This document shows, piece after piece, positions 44,566 to 53,257 of a stretch of 64,000 bases of DNA (positions within the stretch are counted from its first letter, which is position 1; each line of letters opens with the position of its first letter). Origin of the DNA: Achromobacter xylosoxidans (GTDB taxonomy: Bacteria > Pseudomonadota > Gammaproteobacteria > Burkholderiales > Burkholderiaceae_B); contig NZ_MTLG01000054.1 in assembly GCF_002192695.1 (NCBI RefSeq), forward strand, positions 1 to 64,000. Direction: 5' to 3'. The position numbers and the translations under genes are program-made. The notes under the pieces are model-generated. The model ran no database searches. It was not told the origin of the DNA and saw nothing but the letters and a program-made list of their open reading frames with translations.

Positions 44566-45414
44566 TCAGAGGTCCGTGCGCAGCTTCCAGATCTCCGGGA
44601 ACAGCACCACTTCCAGCATGCGCCGCAGGTAATCCACCCCCGACGTGCCGCCGGTGCCGCGTTTGAAGCCGATGACCCGCTCGACCGTGGTGACGTGGCG
44701 GAAACGCCACAGGCGGAAGGCATCCTCCAGGTCGGTCAGCTTTTCTCCCAGCTGGTACAGGTCCCAGTAGCGGTCGGGCTCGCGGTAGACCGTCAGCCAG
44801 GCGGCCTCCACGCCGGCCGACGATTGGTAGGGCTGGGTCCAGTCGCGCTCGAGGTGGTCGGCCGGCACGTCCAGGCCGTGGCGCGCCAGCAGCCGCAGCG
44901 CCTCGTCATAAAGCGACGGCGCTTCATAGGCGCTGCGCACCTGGGCCAGCAGGTCCTCGCGGTGCGCATGCGGCTTGAGCATGGCGGCGTTCTTGTTGCC
45001 CAGCAGGAATTCGACCTGGCGGTACTGGTAGCTCTGGAATCCGCTGGAACGCGCCAGGTAGGGACGCAGTGCGGAGTATTCGGGCGGCGTCATGGTCGCC
45101 AGCACGTCCCAGGCATGGACCAGCTGTTCCATGATCTTGCTGACGCGGGCCAGCATCTTGAAGGCGGGCTGCAGCCGGTCGGAGGCCACGTTGGCGATGG
45201 CGGCGCGCAGTTCGTGCAGCATCAGCTTCATCCAGAGTTCGCTGGTCTGGTGCTGGATGATGAAGAGCATCTCGTTGTGCTCGGGCGACAGCGGATGCTG
45301 CGCGCCCAGCAGTTCGTCCAGATGCAGGTAGTCGCCGTAGGTCATGTCGCGCGTGAAGTCCAGCTGCGCTTTTTCCTGGCGGACGATGTCCTCGGGGCGT
45401 TCGGAGTGGCTCAT
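44566..45414 (-). CDS. kynA: Tryptophan 2,3-dioxygenase
   Basis: A 282-residue heme enzyme that opens the indole ring to N-formylkynurenine. [40 protein letters not shown] and [19 protein letters not shown] contain the heme- and substrate-binding residues, and [20 protein letters not shown] closes the protein. The start MSHSERPED at 45414 overlaps the stop of a 42-codon upstream frame (ATGA). Sits downstream of kynB; kynureninase (kynU), commonly in this cluster, is not between them. Confidence 0.95.
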   Translation of the reverse strand: MSHSERPEDIVRQEKAQLDFTRDMTYGDYLHLDELLGAQHPLSPEHNEMLFIIQHQTSELWMKLMLHELRAAIANVASDRLQPAFKMLARVSKIMEQLVHAWDVLATMTPPEYSALRPYLARSSGFQSYQYRQVEFLLGNKNAAMLKPHAHREDLLAQVRSAYEAPSLYDEALRLLARHGLDVPADHLERDWTQPYQSSAGVEAAWLTVYREPDRYWDLYQLGEKLTDLEDAFRLWRFRHVTTVERVIGFKRGTGGTSGVDYLRRMLEVVLFPEIWKLRTDL

Positions 45415-45539
45415 GCGCGGCCTCCGTGGCAGGGCGGCGCGGCGCGGCGCGCGGAGGCGGGCAGGGCGCGCCACGAGGGCGCATGGGGGCGGGCGCAGGC
45501 AAGCGCCGCAGGCAAATCGGAATGGTCTTTCATGGTCAT
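45411..45539 (-). CDS. Possible 42-residue ORF between kynB and kynA
   Basis: A frame of 42 codons (starting [20 protein letters not shown]) with GGAAG five bases ahead of its ATG and a TGA that overlaps the kynA start as ATGA. That layout is the one used for translational coupling. It contains one Trp, three Cys and many Ala, Pro and Arg. I do not recognise it and it has no resemblance I can see to kynureninase. It may be a coupling leader peptide or chance. Confidence 0.35.
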   Translation of the reverse strand: MTMKDHSDLPAALACARPHAPSWRALPASARRAAPPCHGGRA

Positions 45540-45593
45540 GCTTCCAGAACCGGCGGCTGAACCAGGTCAGCCGCCTGTGGCCAGCGGACCAGC

Positions 45594-46220
45594 CTACAGT
45601 TCGCGCAAGACGGCGCGAACCGGGCTGGCATCGGCCTGGACCAGCGCCAACGGCAGTGCGATCAACTCGTAATCGCCTTCCGGCACATCGTCGAGCACCA
45701 GGTTTTCCAGTACCCGCATGTCGTGCCGCAAGATCGTATGGTGGCTGTCCAGGGTCTTGCTGGACGCGGGGTCGATGCTGGCCGTATCCAGGCCGATCAG
45801 CATGACGCCGCGTTCGGCCAGCCATTCGATGGTCTGGGGCGCGTAGGCGGAGAAATCGTCGGTCCACCAGTCTTGCGCGGCATGCTTGGCGGTGCGGACC
45901 AGCACGCGGGGCGGCAGGTTCAAGGCCGCATGGGCCAGGTGGTCCACCGTGATGAGGGGGCCGCAGTCGACGGCATGGATGACGCGACAGGGGCCCAGGA
46001 ACGGCTCCAGCGATACCGCCCCGATGGCGGCGGCGCCGTTCTGGTAGTGCAGGGGAGCGTCAGCATGCGCGCCGATGTGCGGCGACATGGTGATTTCGCT
46101 GACATTCACCGGACAGCCGGGCGCAAGCGACCATTTCCATTGCTGGCGGTACGGCGTGTCGCCAGGAAAGACCGGCGATGCCGTGGAGACGGGCGGGGAA
46201 ATGTCCCACAAGCGTTTCAT
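45594..46220 (-). CDS. kynB: Kynurenine formamidase
   Basis: A 208-residue metal-dependent cyclase-family hydrolase that turns N-formylkynurenine into kynurenine. The metal-binding motif HxGxHxDxPxH is seen as [14 protein letters not shown], with the second conserved region [20 protein letters not shown]. Start 46220 has only a weak ribosome-binding site. First gene of the kyn unit, 85 bases from the end of radC; that gap must hold its promoter. Confidence 0.95.
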   Translation of the reverse strand: MKRLWDISPPVSTASPVFPGDTPYRQQWKWSLAPGCPVNVSEITMSPHIGAHADAPLHYQNGAAAIGAVSLEPFLGPCRVIHAVDCGPLITVDHLAHAALNLPPRVLVRTAKHAAQDWWTDDFSAYAPQTIEWLAERGVMLIGLDTASIDPASSKTLDSHHTILRHDMRVLENLVLDDVPEGDYELIALPLALVQADASPVRAVLREL

Positions 46221-46305
46221 GTCAGGCGGGGTGGGTCGAGAGATGCGTTAAGCCTAAAGCAATTGCGGGCGCTAGTCTAACGAATTCGGGCGCCGTCCGC
46301 AGCCC

Positions 46306-46983
46306 CTACAGGCCGCCCAGTTCGGCCATGGACACGACCGTGCCGGCGGCCACGATCAGATGGTCCACCAGCCGGATGTCCACCAGCGCGAGCGCCTGTT
46401 TCAGGTGCTGGGTGAATATGCGGTCCGCGGCGCTGGGCTCGGCCAGGCCGGAAGGGTGATTATGGGCGATGATCAGGGCGGCCGCATGGTGGCGCAGGGC
46501 TTCGCGCACGACTTCGCGGGGGTAGACCGATGCCTGGGACAGCGTGCCGCGCGCCAGTTCGCCGGTGGCGATCAGGCGCAGCCGGTTGTCCAGGTAGAGC
46601 GCGATGCAGTGCTCCACCTGGCGGTGTCCCAGCGCCATCTTGCAATATTGTTTTACCTGCGGCGGGTGGTTCAGGTTGCTGTTGCGGGCCAGATCTTCCT
46701 CGATGGCGCGGCGGGCCAGTTCCAGCAGGGCGGCCAGCATGCATGCCTTGGCAACCCCCAGGCCGCGAACCGTGGCGAGTTCCTCGGGCGTCGTTCCCAG
46801 GAGCCCCCGCAGGCCGCCGAATCTGGCCAGCAGCTGGTTGCCCAGTTCCACCACGTCCAGGCCGGGAATGCCGGTGCGCAGGGCGACGGCGAGCAGCTCC
46901 GCGTCCTGGAGGGTGGCGGCGCCGTGGCGCAGCAATCGCTCCCTGGGGCGCTCGTGTTTGGGCAGCCGGTCGGACAATTTCAT
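46306..46983 (-). CDS. radC: RadC-family JAB-domain protein
   Basis: A 225-residue protein with an N-terminal helix-hairpin-helix-like region (LRTGIPGLDVVELGNQLLARFGG... split about 35-90) and a C-terminal JAMM metalloprotease-like domain with AHNHPSGLAEPSAADR. Despite its name the family has no proven DNA-repair role. Start ATG 46983 was chosen; an upstream in-frame TTG at 47001 adds six residues. Divergent from fkpB with about 50 bases between. Confidence 0.92.
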   Translation of the reverse strand: MKLSDRLPKHERPRERLLRHGAATLQDAELLAVALRTGIPGLDVVELGNQLLARFGGLRGLLGTTPEELATVRGLGVAKACMLAALLELARRAIEEDLARNSNLNHPPQVKQYCKMALGHRQVEHCIALYLDNRLRLIATGELARGTLSQASVYPREVVREALRHHAAALIIAHNHPSGLAEPSAADRIFTQHLKQALALVDIRLVDHLIVAAGTVVSMAELGGL

Positions 46984-47033
46984 AAGAGGCTCTAAAATCA
47001 AGGTTTATTCAATTGCATATACGGTGGCAGATC

Positions 47034-47510
47034 TTGAGCATCGCCTCTAATGAAGTGAACGTTTTGGTCCGTCCGGATTCCTACCTGACGTTGCACTATC
47101 GCATCACGCTGGCCTCCGGGCCGGGCAAGGATTCCGTGTTCGCCGACACTTTCGACGGCCGTCCCGGCACGCTGCAGATGGGTAGCGGCCAATGGGCGCC
47201 CGGCCTGGAAGCCGCGCTGATCGGCCGCGCCGAGGGGGAGCGCTTCAGCGTCACGGTGGAGCCCGCCGATGCCTACGGCGAGCGCAACCCCGAACTGATC
47301 CAGCGCGTCACGCGCGCCATGCTGGCCGAGCATGCCGACGCCGACGCCACCTTCGAGCCGGGCGACCTGGTGGAATTCGCCGCGCCCAACGGCGGCCGCT
47401 ACTCGGGCGTCCTGAAGGAAATCAACGACGAATCGGCCCTGTTCGATTTCAACCACCCGCTCGCGGGCATCAGCTTGCGGGTGGACGTGGCGCTCTTGGG
47501 AGTCCTCTGA
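47034..47510 (+). CDS. fkpB: FKBP-type peptidyl-prolyl isomerase, SlpA/FkpB type
   Basis: A 158-residue isomerase of the SlpA/FkpB branch. [20 protein letters not shown] opens the FKBP domain, and an inserted flap domain (about 70-120) follows [16 protein letters not shown]. The start is uncertain: in-frame TTG codons at 47013 and 47034 and a GTG at 47055 are available and none has a convincing ribosome-binding site; 47034 is a compromise. The stop overlaps the ispH start by one base. The fkpB-ispH pairing is conserved across proteobacteria. Confidence 0.88.
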   Translation: MSIASNEVNVLVRPDSYLTLHYRITLASGPGKDSVFADTFDGRPGTLQMGSGQWAPGLEAALIGRAEGERFSVTVEPADAYGERNPELIQRVTRAMLAEHADADATFEPGDLVEFAAPNGGRYSGVLKEINDESALFDFNHPLAGISLRVDVALLGVL

Positions 47511-48487
47511 TGAGCCAGCTTGTCACCGCCGCCGACGCCGAGGTCCTGCTGGCGCAGCCGCGCGGCTTCTGTGCCGGCGTGGATCGCGCCATCGACATCG
47601 TCGAGCGCGCGCTCGAGCTGCACGGCGCGCCCATCTACGTGCGCCACGAGATCGTCCATAACCGCTACGTGGTGGAAGACCTGCGCGCCAAGGGCGCCAT
47701 CTTCATCGACGAGCTGGACGACGCGCCCGCCGGCGCCATCGTGGTGTTCTCGGCGCACGGCGTGTCCAAGGCGGTGCGGGCCGAGGCCGAATCGCGCGGG
47801 CTGCGCGTGTTCGACGCCACCTGCCCGCTGGTCACCAAGGTCCATATCGAGGTGGCCCGCATGCGTGCCGCCGGCCGCGAGATCATCATGATCGGCCACA
47901 AGGGCCATCCCGAGGTCGAAGGCACGCTGGGCCAGGCCCAGGGCGGCATGTACCTGGTCGAGACCGCCGAGGACGTCGCCAGCCTGCAGGTGACCGATCC
48001 CGAGAACCTGGCCTACGTCACGCAGACCACCTTGTCGGTGGATGACGCGGCGGCCGTGTCGCGGGCGCTGAAAGCGCGCTTTCCCAATATCGTCGAACCC
48101 AAGAAAAGCGATATCTGCTACGCCACCCAGAACCGCCAGGACGCGGTCAAGGTCATGGCGCCGGAATGCGATCTGGTGCTGGTGGTGGGCAGCCCCAATA
48201 GTTCCAACTCCAACCGGCTGCGCGAAGTGGCCGAGCGCAAGGGCGTCGCGTCCTATCTGATCGACGGCGCGCAATCGATCGATCCGGCCTGGCTGGTGGG
48301 CCGCAAGCGCATCGGCGTGACCGCGGGCGCTTCCGCGCCCGAGATCCTGGTGCAGCAAGTGATCGACCGCGTCAAGGAGTTGGGCGCGCTGTCGGTGCGC
48401 ACCATGCCGGGCCTGGAAGAAAATGTCGCGTTCCCGCTGCCCAAGGGCCTGTCCCGCAAGTCGGCGCAGACGGAATCGCTGGAATAA
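47510..48487 (+). CDS. ispH: 4-hydroxy-3-methylbut-2-enyl diphosphate reductase
   Basis: A 325-residue [4Fe-4S] enzyme, the last step of the MEP isoprenoid pathway, giving IPP and DMAPP. The three cluster cysteines are C21 in [15 protein letters not shown], the one in [12 protein letters not shown], and the one in [24 protein letters not shown] and [11 protein letters not shown] bind the diphosphate. Translation is coupled to fkpB (TGATG). Confidence 0.97.
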   Translation: MSQLVTAADAEVLLAQPRGFCAGVDRAIDIVERALELHGAPIYVRHEIVHNRYVVEDLRAKGAIFIDELDDAPAGAIVVFSAHGVSKAVRAEAESRGLRVFDATCPLVTKVHIEVARMRAAGREIIMIGHKGHPEVEGTLGQAQGGMYLVETAEDVASLQVTDPENLAYVTQTTLSVDDAAAVSRALKARFPNIVEPKKSDICYATQNRQDAVKVMAPECDLVLVVGSPNSSNSNRLREVAERKGVASYLIDGAQSIDPAWLVGRKRIGVTAGASAPEILVQQVIDRVKELGALSVRTMPGLEENVAFPLPKGLSRKSAQTESLE

Positions 48488-48540
48488 GCAGGCGGGCGCC
48501 ACGCGAGCGCGGCGCCGCATCAGAACATCAAGGAGACTTC

Positions 48541-49185
48541 ATGCAGTTGTACAGCTACTTTCGCAGCTCGGCCGCGTACCGCGTGCGCATCGCCCTGAAC
48601 CTCAAGGGCTTGCCCTACGAATACCTGCCCGTGCATCTGCTGAAGGATGGCGGCCAGCAGTTGTCGGCGGACTACCGCAAGCTGAATCCGACCGCGCTGG
48701 TGCCCACGCTGATCGATGGCGACGCCGTCATCGGCCAGTCGCTGGCCATCATCGAATACCTGGAAGAAACGCATCCTGAAGTGCCGTTGCTGCCGGCGGA
48801 CGCCATCGGCCGCGCCCGGGTGCGCGATCTGGCGCTGGGCATCGCCTGCGACACGCATCCCTTGAACAATCTGCGCGTGCTGAAGTATCTGAAGCACACC
48901 CTGGGCGTGGACGAAGCGGCCAAGACCGCCTGGTACAAGCACTGGGTGCATCAGGGCCTGGAGGCGCTGGAGGCGCAACTGGCGGGCTCTTCCGCCACCG
49001 GCCGTTTTTGCCACGGCGACACGCCCACGATCGCCGACCTGTGCCTGGTGCCCCAGGTGGCGAATGCCCAGCGCTTCGACTGCGACCTGTCGGCCATGCC
49101 CAACGTCGTGCGCATCGATGCCGCCTGCCGCGCGCTGCCGGCGTTCGACGCGGCCGCGCCGGGCAAGCAGCCCGACGCGGAGTAG
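48541..49185 (+). CDS. maiA: Maleylacetoacetate isomerase (zeta-class GST)
   Basis: A 214-residue zeta-class glutathione transferase. The active-site motif SSAAYRVRIALNLKGL (about 10-25) and the C-terminal GDTPTIADLCLVPQV are diagnostic. It isomerises maleylacetoacetate in tyrosine/homogentisate breakdown, or related maleyl compounds. AAGGAGAC precedes ATG 48541. The homogentisate dioxygenase and fumarylacetoacetase genes are not beside it. Confidence 0.93.
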   Translation: MQLYSYFRSSAAYRVRIALNLKGLPYEYLPVHLLKDGGQQLSADYRKLNPTALVPTLIDGDAVIGQSLAIIEYLEETHPEVPLLPADAIGRARVRDLALGIACDTHPLNNLRVLKYLKHTLGVDEAAKTAWYKHWVHQGLEALEAQLAGSSATGRFCHGDTPTIADLCLVPQVANAQRFDCDLSAMPNVVRIDAACRALPAFDAAAPGKQPDAE

Positions 49186-49208
49186 CGGCAGTCCGGGTGC
49201 GGATCGGC

Positions 49209-50651
49209 TCAGCCGATCTGCACCGGCACGAAGATCTTGTCTTCGCCGCGCTGTACCAGCAGGGCGACCGTCTTGCCCGCCTTGGACAGCGCATCCTTCA
49301 CCTGCGCGACATTGCGTACCGGCACGCCGTTCAGCGACAGCAGCACGTCTCCGGGTTCGATCCCGGCCTTGGCGGCCGGTCCGATCGAACGTTCGATCAG
49401 CAAGCCCTCGGCGCCGGCCGCCTGCTGCTCCTGCGGGCTCAGCGGCCGCAGTGCCAGGCCGAGCTGGCCGCGCTGCACCTCCTGATCTCCCGCCGCGGCC
49501 TGCGTCTTGTCCTTGGGCACGCCGCCCAGGGTGGCGACCAGTTCCTTCTGCGAACCGTTGCGCCAGACGTCCAGCTTGATCTTCTCGCCCGGCGTTGCCA
49601 GCGTGATGGTGGAAGCCAGGTCGCCCGAGGACACGATGGTCTTGCCGTCGATCTTGCGCACCACGTCGCCCGGCTGCAGGCCGACCTTGTCGGCGGCGCT
49701 GCCTTTCTCCACGCTGGACACCAGCGCGCCCGAGGGCGTATCCAGCTTGAAGGAGTTGGCCAGGTCCTGGTTCACTTCCTGCACCGTCACGCCCAGTCTG
49801 GCGTGCTGCACCTTGCCGTGTTCGAGGATCTGGTCCTTGATCTTGTAGGCCACGTCGATCGGGATCGAGAACGACAGGCCCTGGAATCCGCCGGTGCGGC
49901 TGTAGATCTGCGAATTGATGCCCACGACTTCGCCGCGGTCGTTGAATAGCGGGCCGCCCGAGTTGCCGGGGTTGACCGCCACGTCGGTCTGGATGAAAGG
50001 CACCGAGGTGTCGTCGGGCAGCGAGCGGCCCTTGGCGCTGACGATGCCGGCGGTGGCGGTGTTTTCCAGGCCATAGGGCGAGCCGATGGCCAGCACCCAT
50101 TCGCCCACCTGCAGCTGGTTGACGTCGCCTACCTTCACCACCGGCAGGTTCTTGGCGTCGATCTTGAGGACGGCCACGTCGGTCTGCGGATCCGAGCCCA
50201 GCACGCGGGCCTTGTATTCGCGGCGGTCGGTCAGCTTCACCGTGACTTCCTTGGCGTCCTGCACCACGTGCGCATTGGTCAGGATGATGCCGTCGGCGCT
50301 GACGATGAAGCCGGAGCCCTCGCCGCGCATGGGGACTTCGCGCGCGGGCCGCTGGCCGCGCGCGCCGGGGATCTGCCCGAAGAATTGGGCGAAGGGATCG
50401 CCTTCGTCGGCGGACACCTTGCGCGTGCCGCTGACGCTGATGTTCACCACGGCCGGGCCGAAGTCGCGCGTGATCTGCGCGAAGTTGGGCGGGCTGGACG
50501 TGCCCGGCGACTGGAGGGGGGAGGTGACGGCCGGCGCGTTGGCCGCCATCGAAACGCCGCCGGTGAAGGCGGTTGCGCCCGCGCCGCCTATGGCGCCGGC
50601 TGCCAGCAGCGCCAGCACCAGGCGCGAGGGTTTCATTTGGGTGGTCTTCAT
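49209..50651 (-). CDS. mucD: Periplasmic Do-family serine protease (DegP/MucD)
   Basis: A 480-residue HtrA protease. Catalytic triad H128 (LTNAHVV), D158 (TDVAVLKI) and S231 (NPGNSGGPLF), then two PDZ domains at about 290-375 and 395-478. A signal anchor lies at about 8-30. The start at 50651 (MKTTQMKPSRL) was chosen because GCAGGAG sits seven bases ahead of it; two upstream ATGs in frame (50681, 50669) lack a site. It follows the two-component genes by 64 bases, so envelope-stress control by that system is plausible. Gene name by similarity of layout. Confidence 0.95.
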   Translation of the reverse strand: MKTTQMKPSRLVLALLAAGAIGGAGATAFTGGVSMAANAPAVTSPLQSPGTSSPPNFAQITRDFGPAVVNISVSGTRKVSADEGDPFAQFFGQIPGARGQRPAREVPMRGEGSGFIVSADGIILTNAHVVQDAKEVTVKLTDRREYKARVLGSDPQTDVAVLKIDAKNLPVVKVGDVNQLQVGEWVLAIGSPYGLENTATAGIVSAKGRSLPDDTSVPFIQTDVAVNPGNSGGPLFNDRGEVVGINSQIYSRTGGFQGLSFSIPIDVAYKIKDQILEHGKVQHARLGVTVQEVNQDLANSFKLDTPSGALVSSVEKGSAADKVGLQPGDVVRKIDGKTIVSSGDLASTITLATPGEKIKLDVWRNGSQKELVATLGGVPKDKTQAAAGDQEVQRGQLGLALRPLSPQEQQAAGAEGLLIERSIGPAAKAGIEPGDVLLSLNGVPVRNVAQVKDALSKAGKTVALLVQRGEDKIFVPVQIG

Positions 50652-50715
50652 GTCGGCTCCTGCGTTCATGTTGAAGGACATGGCGCTATCTTCGGGCCTG
50701 ACACTTAGGCGAGCC

Positions 50716-52044
50716 TTAAGCCGGGAAAACCACCTTTACGCGCAGGCCCGCGCCCACCGGCGTGTCCTGCAGTTCTATCGTGGCGCCGTGCTGGTCGGCG
50801 ATGCTGCGTGCGATCGCCAGCCCCAGGCCGCTGCCGTGCTGCGCATTGCCTTCGACGCGGTAGAAGCGATCGAACACGCGTTCGCGCTCGTCCGGCGCAA
50901 TGCCGGGGCCCTCATCGTCGATCAGCAGGGTCGTCTCTCCGGGCGCTTGTTCCAGATGGAGGTGGATGCGCTTGCCGGCGGGCGTGTACTTGATGGCGTT
51001 GTCCAGCAGGTTGCGCGCCAGCAGCGTCAGCGCGTCGCGGTGCCCCCGCACCGATGCTTGCGGCGCGCCGTCCAGGTCGATGCTGATCGATTTCGCATTG
51101 GCCTGGGGCAGCATCTCGGAGAGTGCCTGGCGCAGCACGTCGGCCAGGTCCACGGCTACGGCCGGCGCCTGTCCGGCCGCGCTTTCGTGGCGCGCCATGG
51201 ATAGCAGCTGTTCGACCAGGCGCGTGGCACGGTCGATGCCTGCGGCCAGACGCTGTTCGGCCTGCCGGCGCGCATCCGTGTCGTTGGCGCGTTGCAGGGC
51301 CTGCAATTGCAGGCGCAGGGCCGTCAGAGGCGAGCGCAGTTCATGCGCCGCATCGCCGACGAATTGCTTCTGCTGCGCGAAAGCGCCGCGCATGCGTTCC
51401 AGCAGCAGGTTCAGTTCCAGCACCAGCGGCCGGATCTCATCGGGCAGGCCGTCCACGCTGACAGGCGAAAGATCCTCGGGCTGGCGCGCCGCGACCTGGG
51501 CGCGCGCCCGCTTCACCGGCCGCAGCGACCAGCTGACCACGCACCAGACGATCAGCATGAGCAGGGGCGCGGCGGCGGCGATGGGAGCGATGGTGCGTAG
51601 CGCCAGCGCGCGCGCCATGCTGGTCCGCACGGTCATGTCCTGGGCCACCTGGATGACCTGGAAGGGCGTGGCCAGCGAATACACGCGATAGGTGCCGCCC
51701 TCCATCTTCGCGTCGGAAAAACCGAGGATGATCTGGTCCGGCAGCGGGCGGCGGGAACGGGAATTGAAGACGCGCACGCCGTCTGGCGTCCAGATCTGGA
51801 TGATCAGGTCATCGGCCACGGGCGAGCCCGCGCCGCGCGCGTGCGCCGGGCCCGTGCTGAGCAGCCCGTCGCCCGTGCCCAGCGACAGGGCGGTGCGCTG
51901 CAGCAGCGAATCGAAGATGTCGTCGGCCTGCGCCAAGGTGCTGCGGTAAGCGATGGCGCCTTGCACCAGCGCGCCGACCACGATGGCGGCCAACAGGAAG
52001 AAAAGCAGCCTGGCTCTCAGTGAGTAGCTAAGCGGAATGCTCAT
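50716..52044 (-). CDS. Sensor histidine kinase, QseC/TctE-like
   Basis: A 442-residue inner-membrane kinase. Membrane segments at about 11-33 and 155-178 flank a periplasmic loop of about 120 residues; a HAMP-like linker follows; the H-box is FVGDAAHELRSPLTALR with H234; the N-box NLLDNAIKYTP and G-boxes DDEGPGI and GSGLGLAIA complete the ATPase domain. Its start overlaps the stop of the response regulator gene (ATGA). Signal unknown. Confidence 0.94.
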   Translation of the reverse strand: MSIPLSYSLRARLLFFLLAAIVVGALVQGAIAYRSTLAQADDIFDSLLQRTALSLGTGDGLLSTGPAHARGAGSPVADDLIIQIWTPDGVRVFNSRSRRPLPDQIILGFSDAKMEGGTYRVYSLATPFQVIQVAQDMTVRTSMARALALRTIAPIAAAAPLLMLIVWCVVSWSLRPVKRARAQVAARQPEDLSPVSVDGLPDEIRPLVLELNLLLERMRGAFAQQKQFVGDAAHELRSPLTALRLQLQALQRANDTDARRQAEQRLAAGIDRATRLVEQLLSMARHESAAGQAPAVAVDLADVLRQALSEMLPQANAKSISIDLDGAPQASVRGHRDALTLLARNLLDNAIKYTPAGKRIHLHLEQAPGETTLLIDDEGPGIAPDERERVFDRFYRVEGNAQHGSGLGLAIARSIADQHGATIELQDTPVGAGLRVKVVFPA

Positions 52045-52700
52045 GTTTTGGGGATGACATAGCCGACGCCTCTGACGTTCTGGATCAGGTTCGGACCCAG
52101 CTTCTTGCGCAGGCCATGAATATAAACCTCAACCGCGTTGCTGCTGATGCTGTCTTTCCAGCTGTACAGTTTTTCTTCCAGTTGGGCGCGCGAAAAAATC
52201 ATTCCCGGGCGCGCGATCAACGGTTCCAGCACCGCCCATTCGCGCGCGGTCAGCGTCACGGGGGCGCCGTCCACCATGGCGGCGTGGGACTGGGGATCGA
52301 TGGTGATGCCTTCGTGTTCGAACACCGGCTCGGCGCGGCCCGCGCTGCGGCGGATCAGGGCGCGCATGCGGGCCAGCAGTTCGTCCACGTCGTAGGGTTT
52401 GACCACGTAGTCGTCGGCGCCGGCGTCCAGCCCCGCGATGCGGTCGCTCACCGCGTCGCGGGCGGTGGCGATCAGCACCGGCGTGCGGTCCTTGCGCGTG
52501 CGCAGGTCGCGCAGCAGCGACAGGCCGTCGCGCTTGGGCAGGCCCAGGTCCAGCAGTATGAGGTCGTAGGTGTCGGTGCGCAGCGCGAGTTCCGCGGCAT
52601 TGCCGTCCTTGACCCAGTCAACGGCATAGTTTTCGGCGCGCAGGCAGTCCAGCACGCTCTCGCCTATCATGAGGTCGTCTTCGACAAGAAGGATGCGCAT
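52041..52700 (-). CDS. OmpR-family response regulator, QseB-like
   Basis: A 219-residue regulator with a receiver domain (phospho-acceptor D51 in LILLDLGLPKRDG, acidic pocket VEDD, K in VVKPYD) and a C-terminal winged helix (TLTAREWAVLEPLIARPG through NVRGVGYVIPKT). The start at 52700 (MRILLVEDDLM) is the usual one; the longer open frame runs back into the tRNA-Thr gene and is not coding. First gene of the regulator-kinase-protease operon. A terminator hairpin lies 96-121 bases ahead of its start. Confidence 0.95.
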   Translation of the reverse strand: MRILLVEDDLMIGESVLDCLRAENYAVDWVKDGNAAELALRTDTYDLILLDLGLPKRDGLSLLRDLRTRKDRTPVLIATARDAVSDRIAGLDAGADDYVVKPYDVDELLARMRALIRRSAGRAEPVFEHEGITIDPQSHAAMVDGAPVTLTAREWAVLEPLIARPGMIFSRAQLEEKLYSWKDSISSNAVEVYIHGLRKKLGPNLIQNVRGVGYVIPKT

Positions 52701-52795
52701 GGTCGTGTCCGCCGGGATGGTCCAGCGGGTTGGACGCACGGCGGCGGGCGGGAGTTCCCGGGCGCAGGGCGGCGTGGAACGGGCGCGGAAATGAA

Positions 52796-52821
52796 AAAAG
52801 CAGCCCGAGAGGGCTGCTTTT
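52796..52821. terminator. Hairpin between the response regulator gene and tRNA-Thr
   Basis: AAAAGCAGCCC (52796-52806) pairs with GGGCTGCTTTT (52811-52821), loop GAGA. A/T runs on both sides allow action in either direction; on the minus strand it ends the tRNA-Thr transcript. Confidence 0.88.
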
Positions 52822-52828
52822 TGGAATC

Positions 52829-52904
52829 TGGTGCCGGCAATAGGAGTCGAACCTACGACCTTCGCATTACGAATGCGCTGCTCTACCAACTGAGCTATGC
52901 CGGC
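52829..52904 (-). tRNA. tRNA-Thr (anticodon CGT)
   Basis: Read on the minus strand: acceptor stem GCCGGCA/TGCCGGC, D loop AGCTCAGTTGGTAGAGC, anticodon loop TTCGTAA with CGT, T loop GGTTCGACTCC, and an encoded CCA. Length 76. The cloverleaf is complete. Confidence 0.96.
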
Positions 52905-53103
52905 AAGACCATTTGCTTCTGAACCGCAAGCAAAACATCTTTGTTTTTCCCGGTCCGTCACCCTGTTTATGGGGTCCGATCTGGAAAGACCGAGATCATA
53001 TCAGAGTTTTTTTGCGTTGGGAAACCAAGCAGGCCAAACAGGCGAAAAATTCAGCGATTTGCACAGTTCGAATTTTTAGTTCATAATCTCGTTTCTTAGC
53101 AGT

Positions 53104-53179
53104 TCCCCGATAGCTCAGTCGGTAGAGCGACGGACTGTTAATCCGCAGGTCGCTGGTTCGAGCCCAGCTCGGGGAGCCA
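53104..53179 (+). tRNA. tRNA-Asn (anticodon GTT)
   Basis: Acceptor stem TCCCCGA/TCGGGGA, D loop AGCTCAGTCGGTAGAGC, anticodon loop CTGTTAA with GTT, T arm CTGGTTCGAGCCCAG, encoded CCA. Length 76. Followed nine bases later by a terminator hairpin. Confidence 0.96.
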
Positions 53180-53187
53180 AAGAATTC

Positions 53188-53218
53188 GGGGCCATTCACG
53201 CAAGTGAGTGGCCCTTTT
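53188..53218 (+). terminator. tRNA-Asn terminator
   Basis: GGGCCATTCAC (53189-53199) pairs with GTGAGTGGCCC (53204-53214) with one G-T pair, loop GCAA, then TTTT. Confidence 0.85.
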
Positions 53219-53257
53219 GGTTTGCTCCATCGGAATGGCGAGCATGGAAGATCGGGT

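Noticed and set aside
45411..45539. Small frame as a decayed remnant of kynU
   Set aside because: None of the kynureninase motifs can be seen in any frame of this gap, so a remnant is not supported.
52701..52961. N-terminal extension of the response regulator
   Set aside because: It would overlap the tRNA-Thr gene and a terminator; MRILLVEDD is the normal receiver start.
52829..53218. tRNA genes as a possible integration site for a mobile element
   Set aside because: No integrase, no direct repeat of a tRNA 3' end, and the neighbours are ordinary chromosomal genes.
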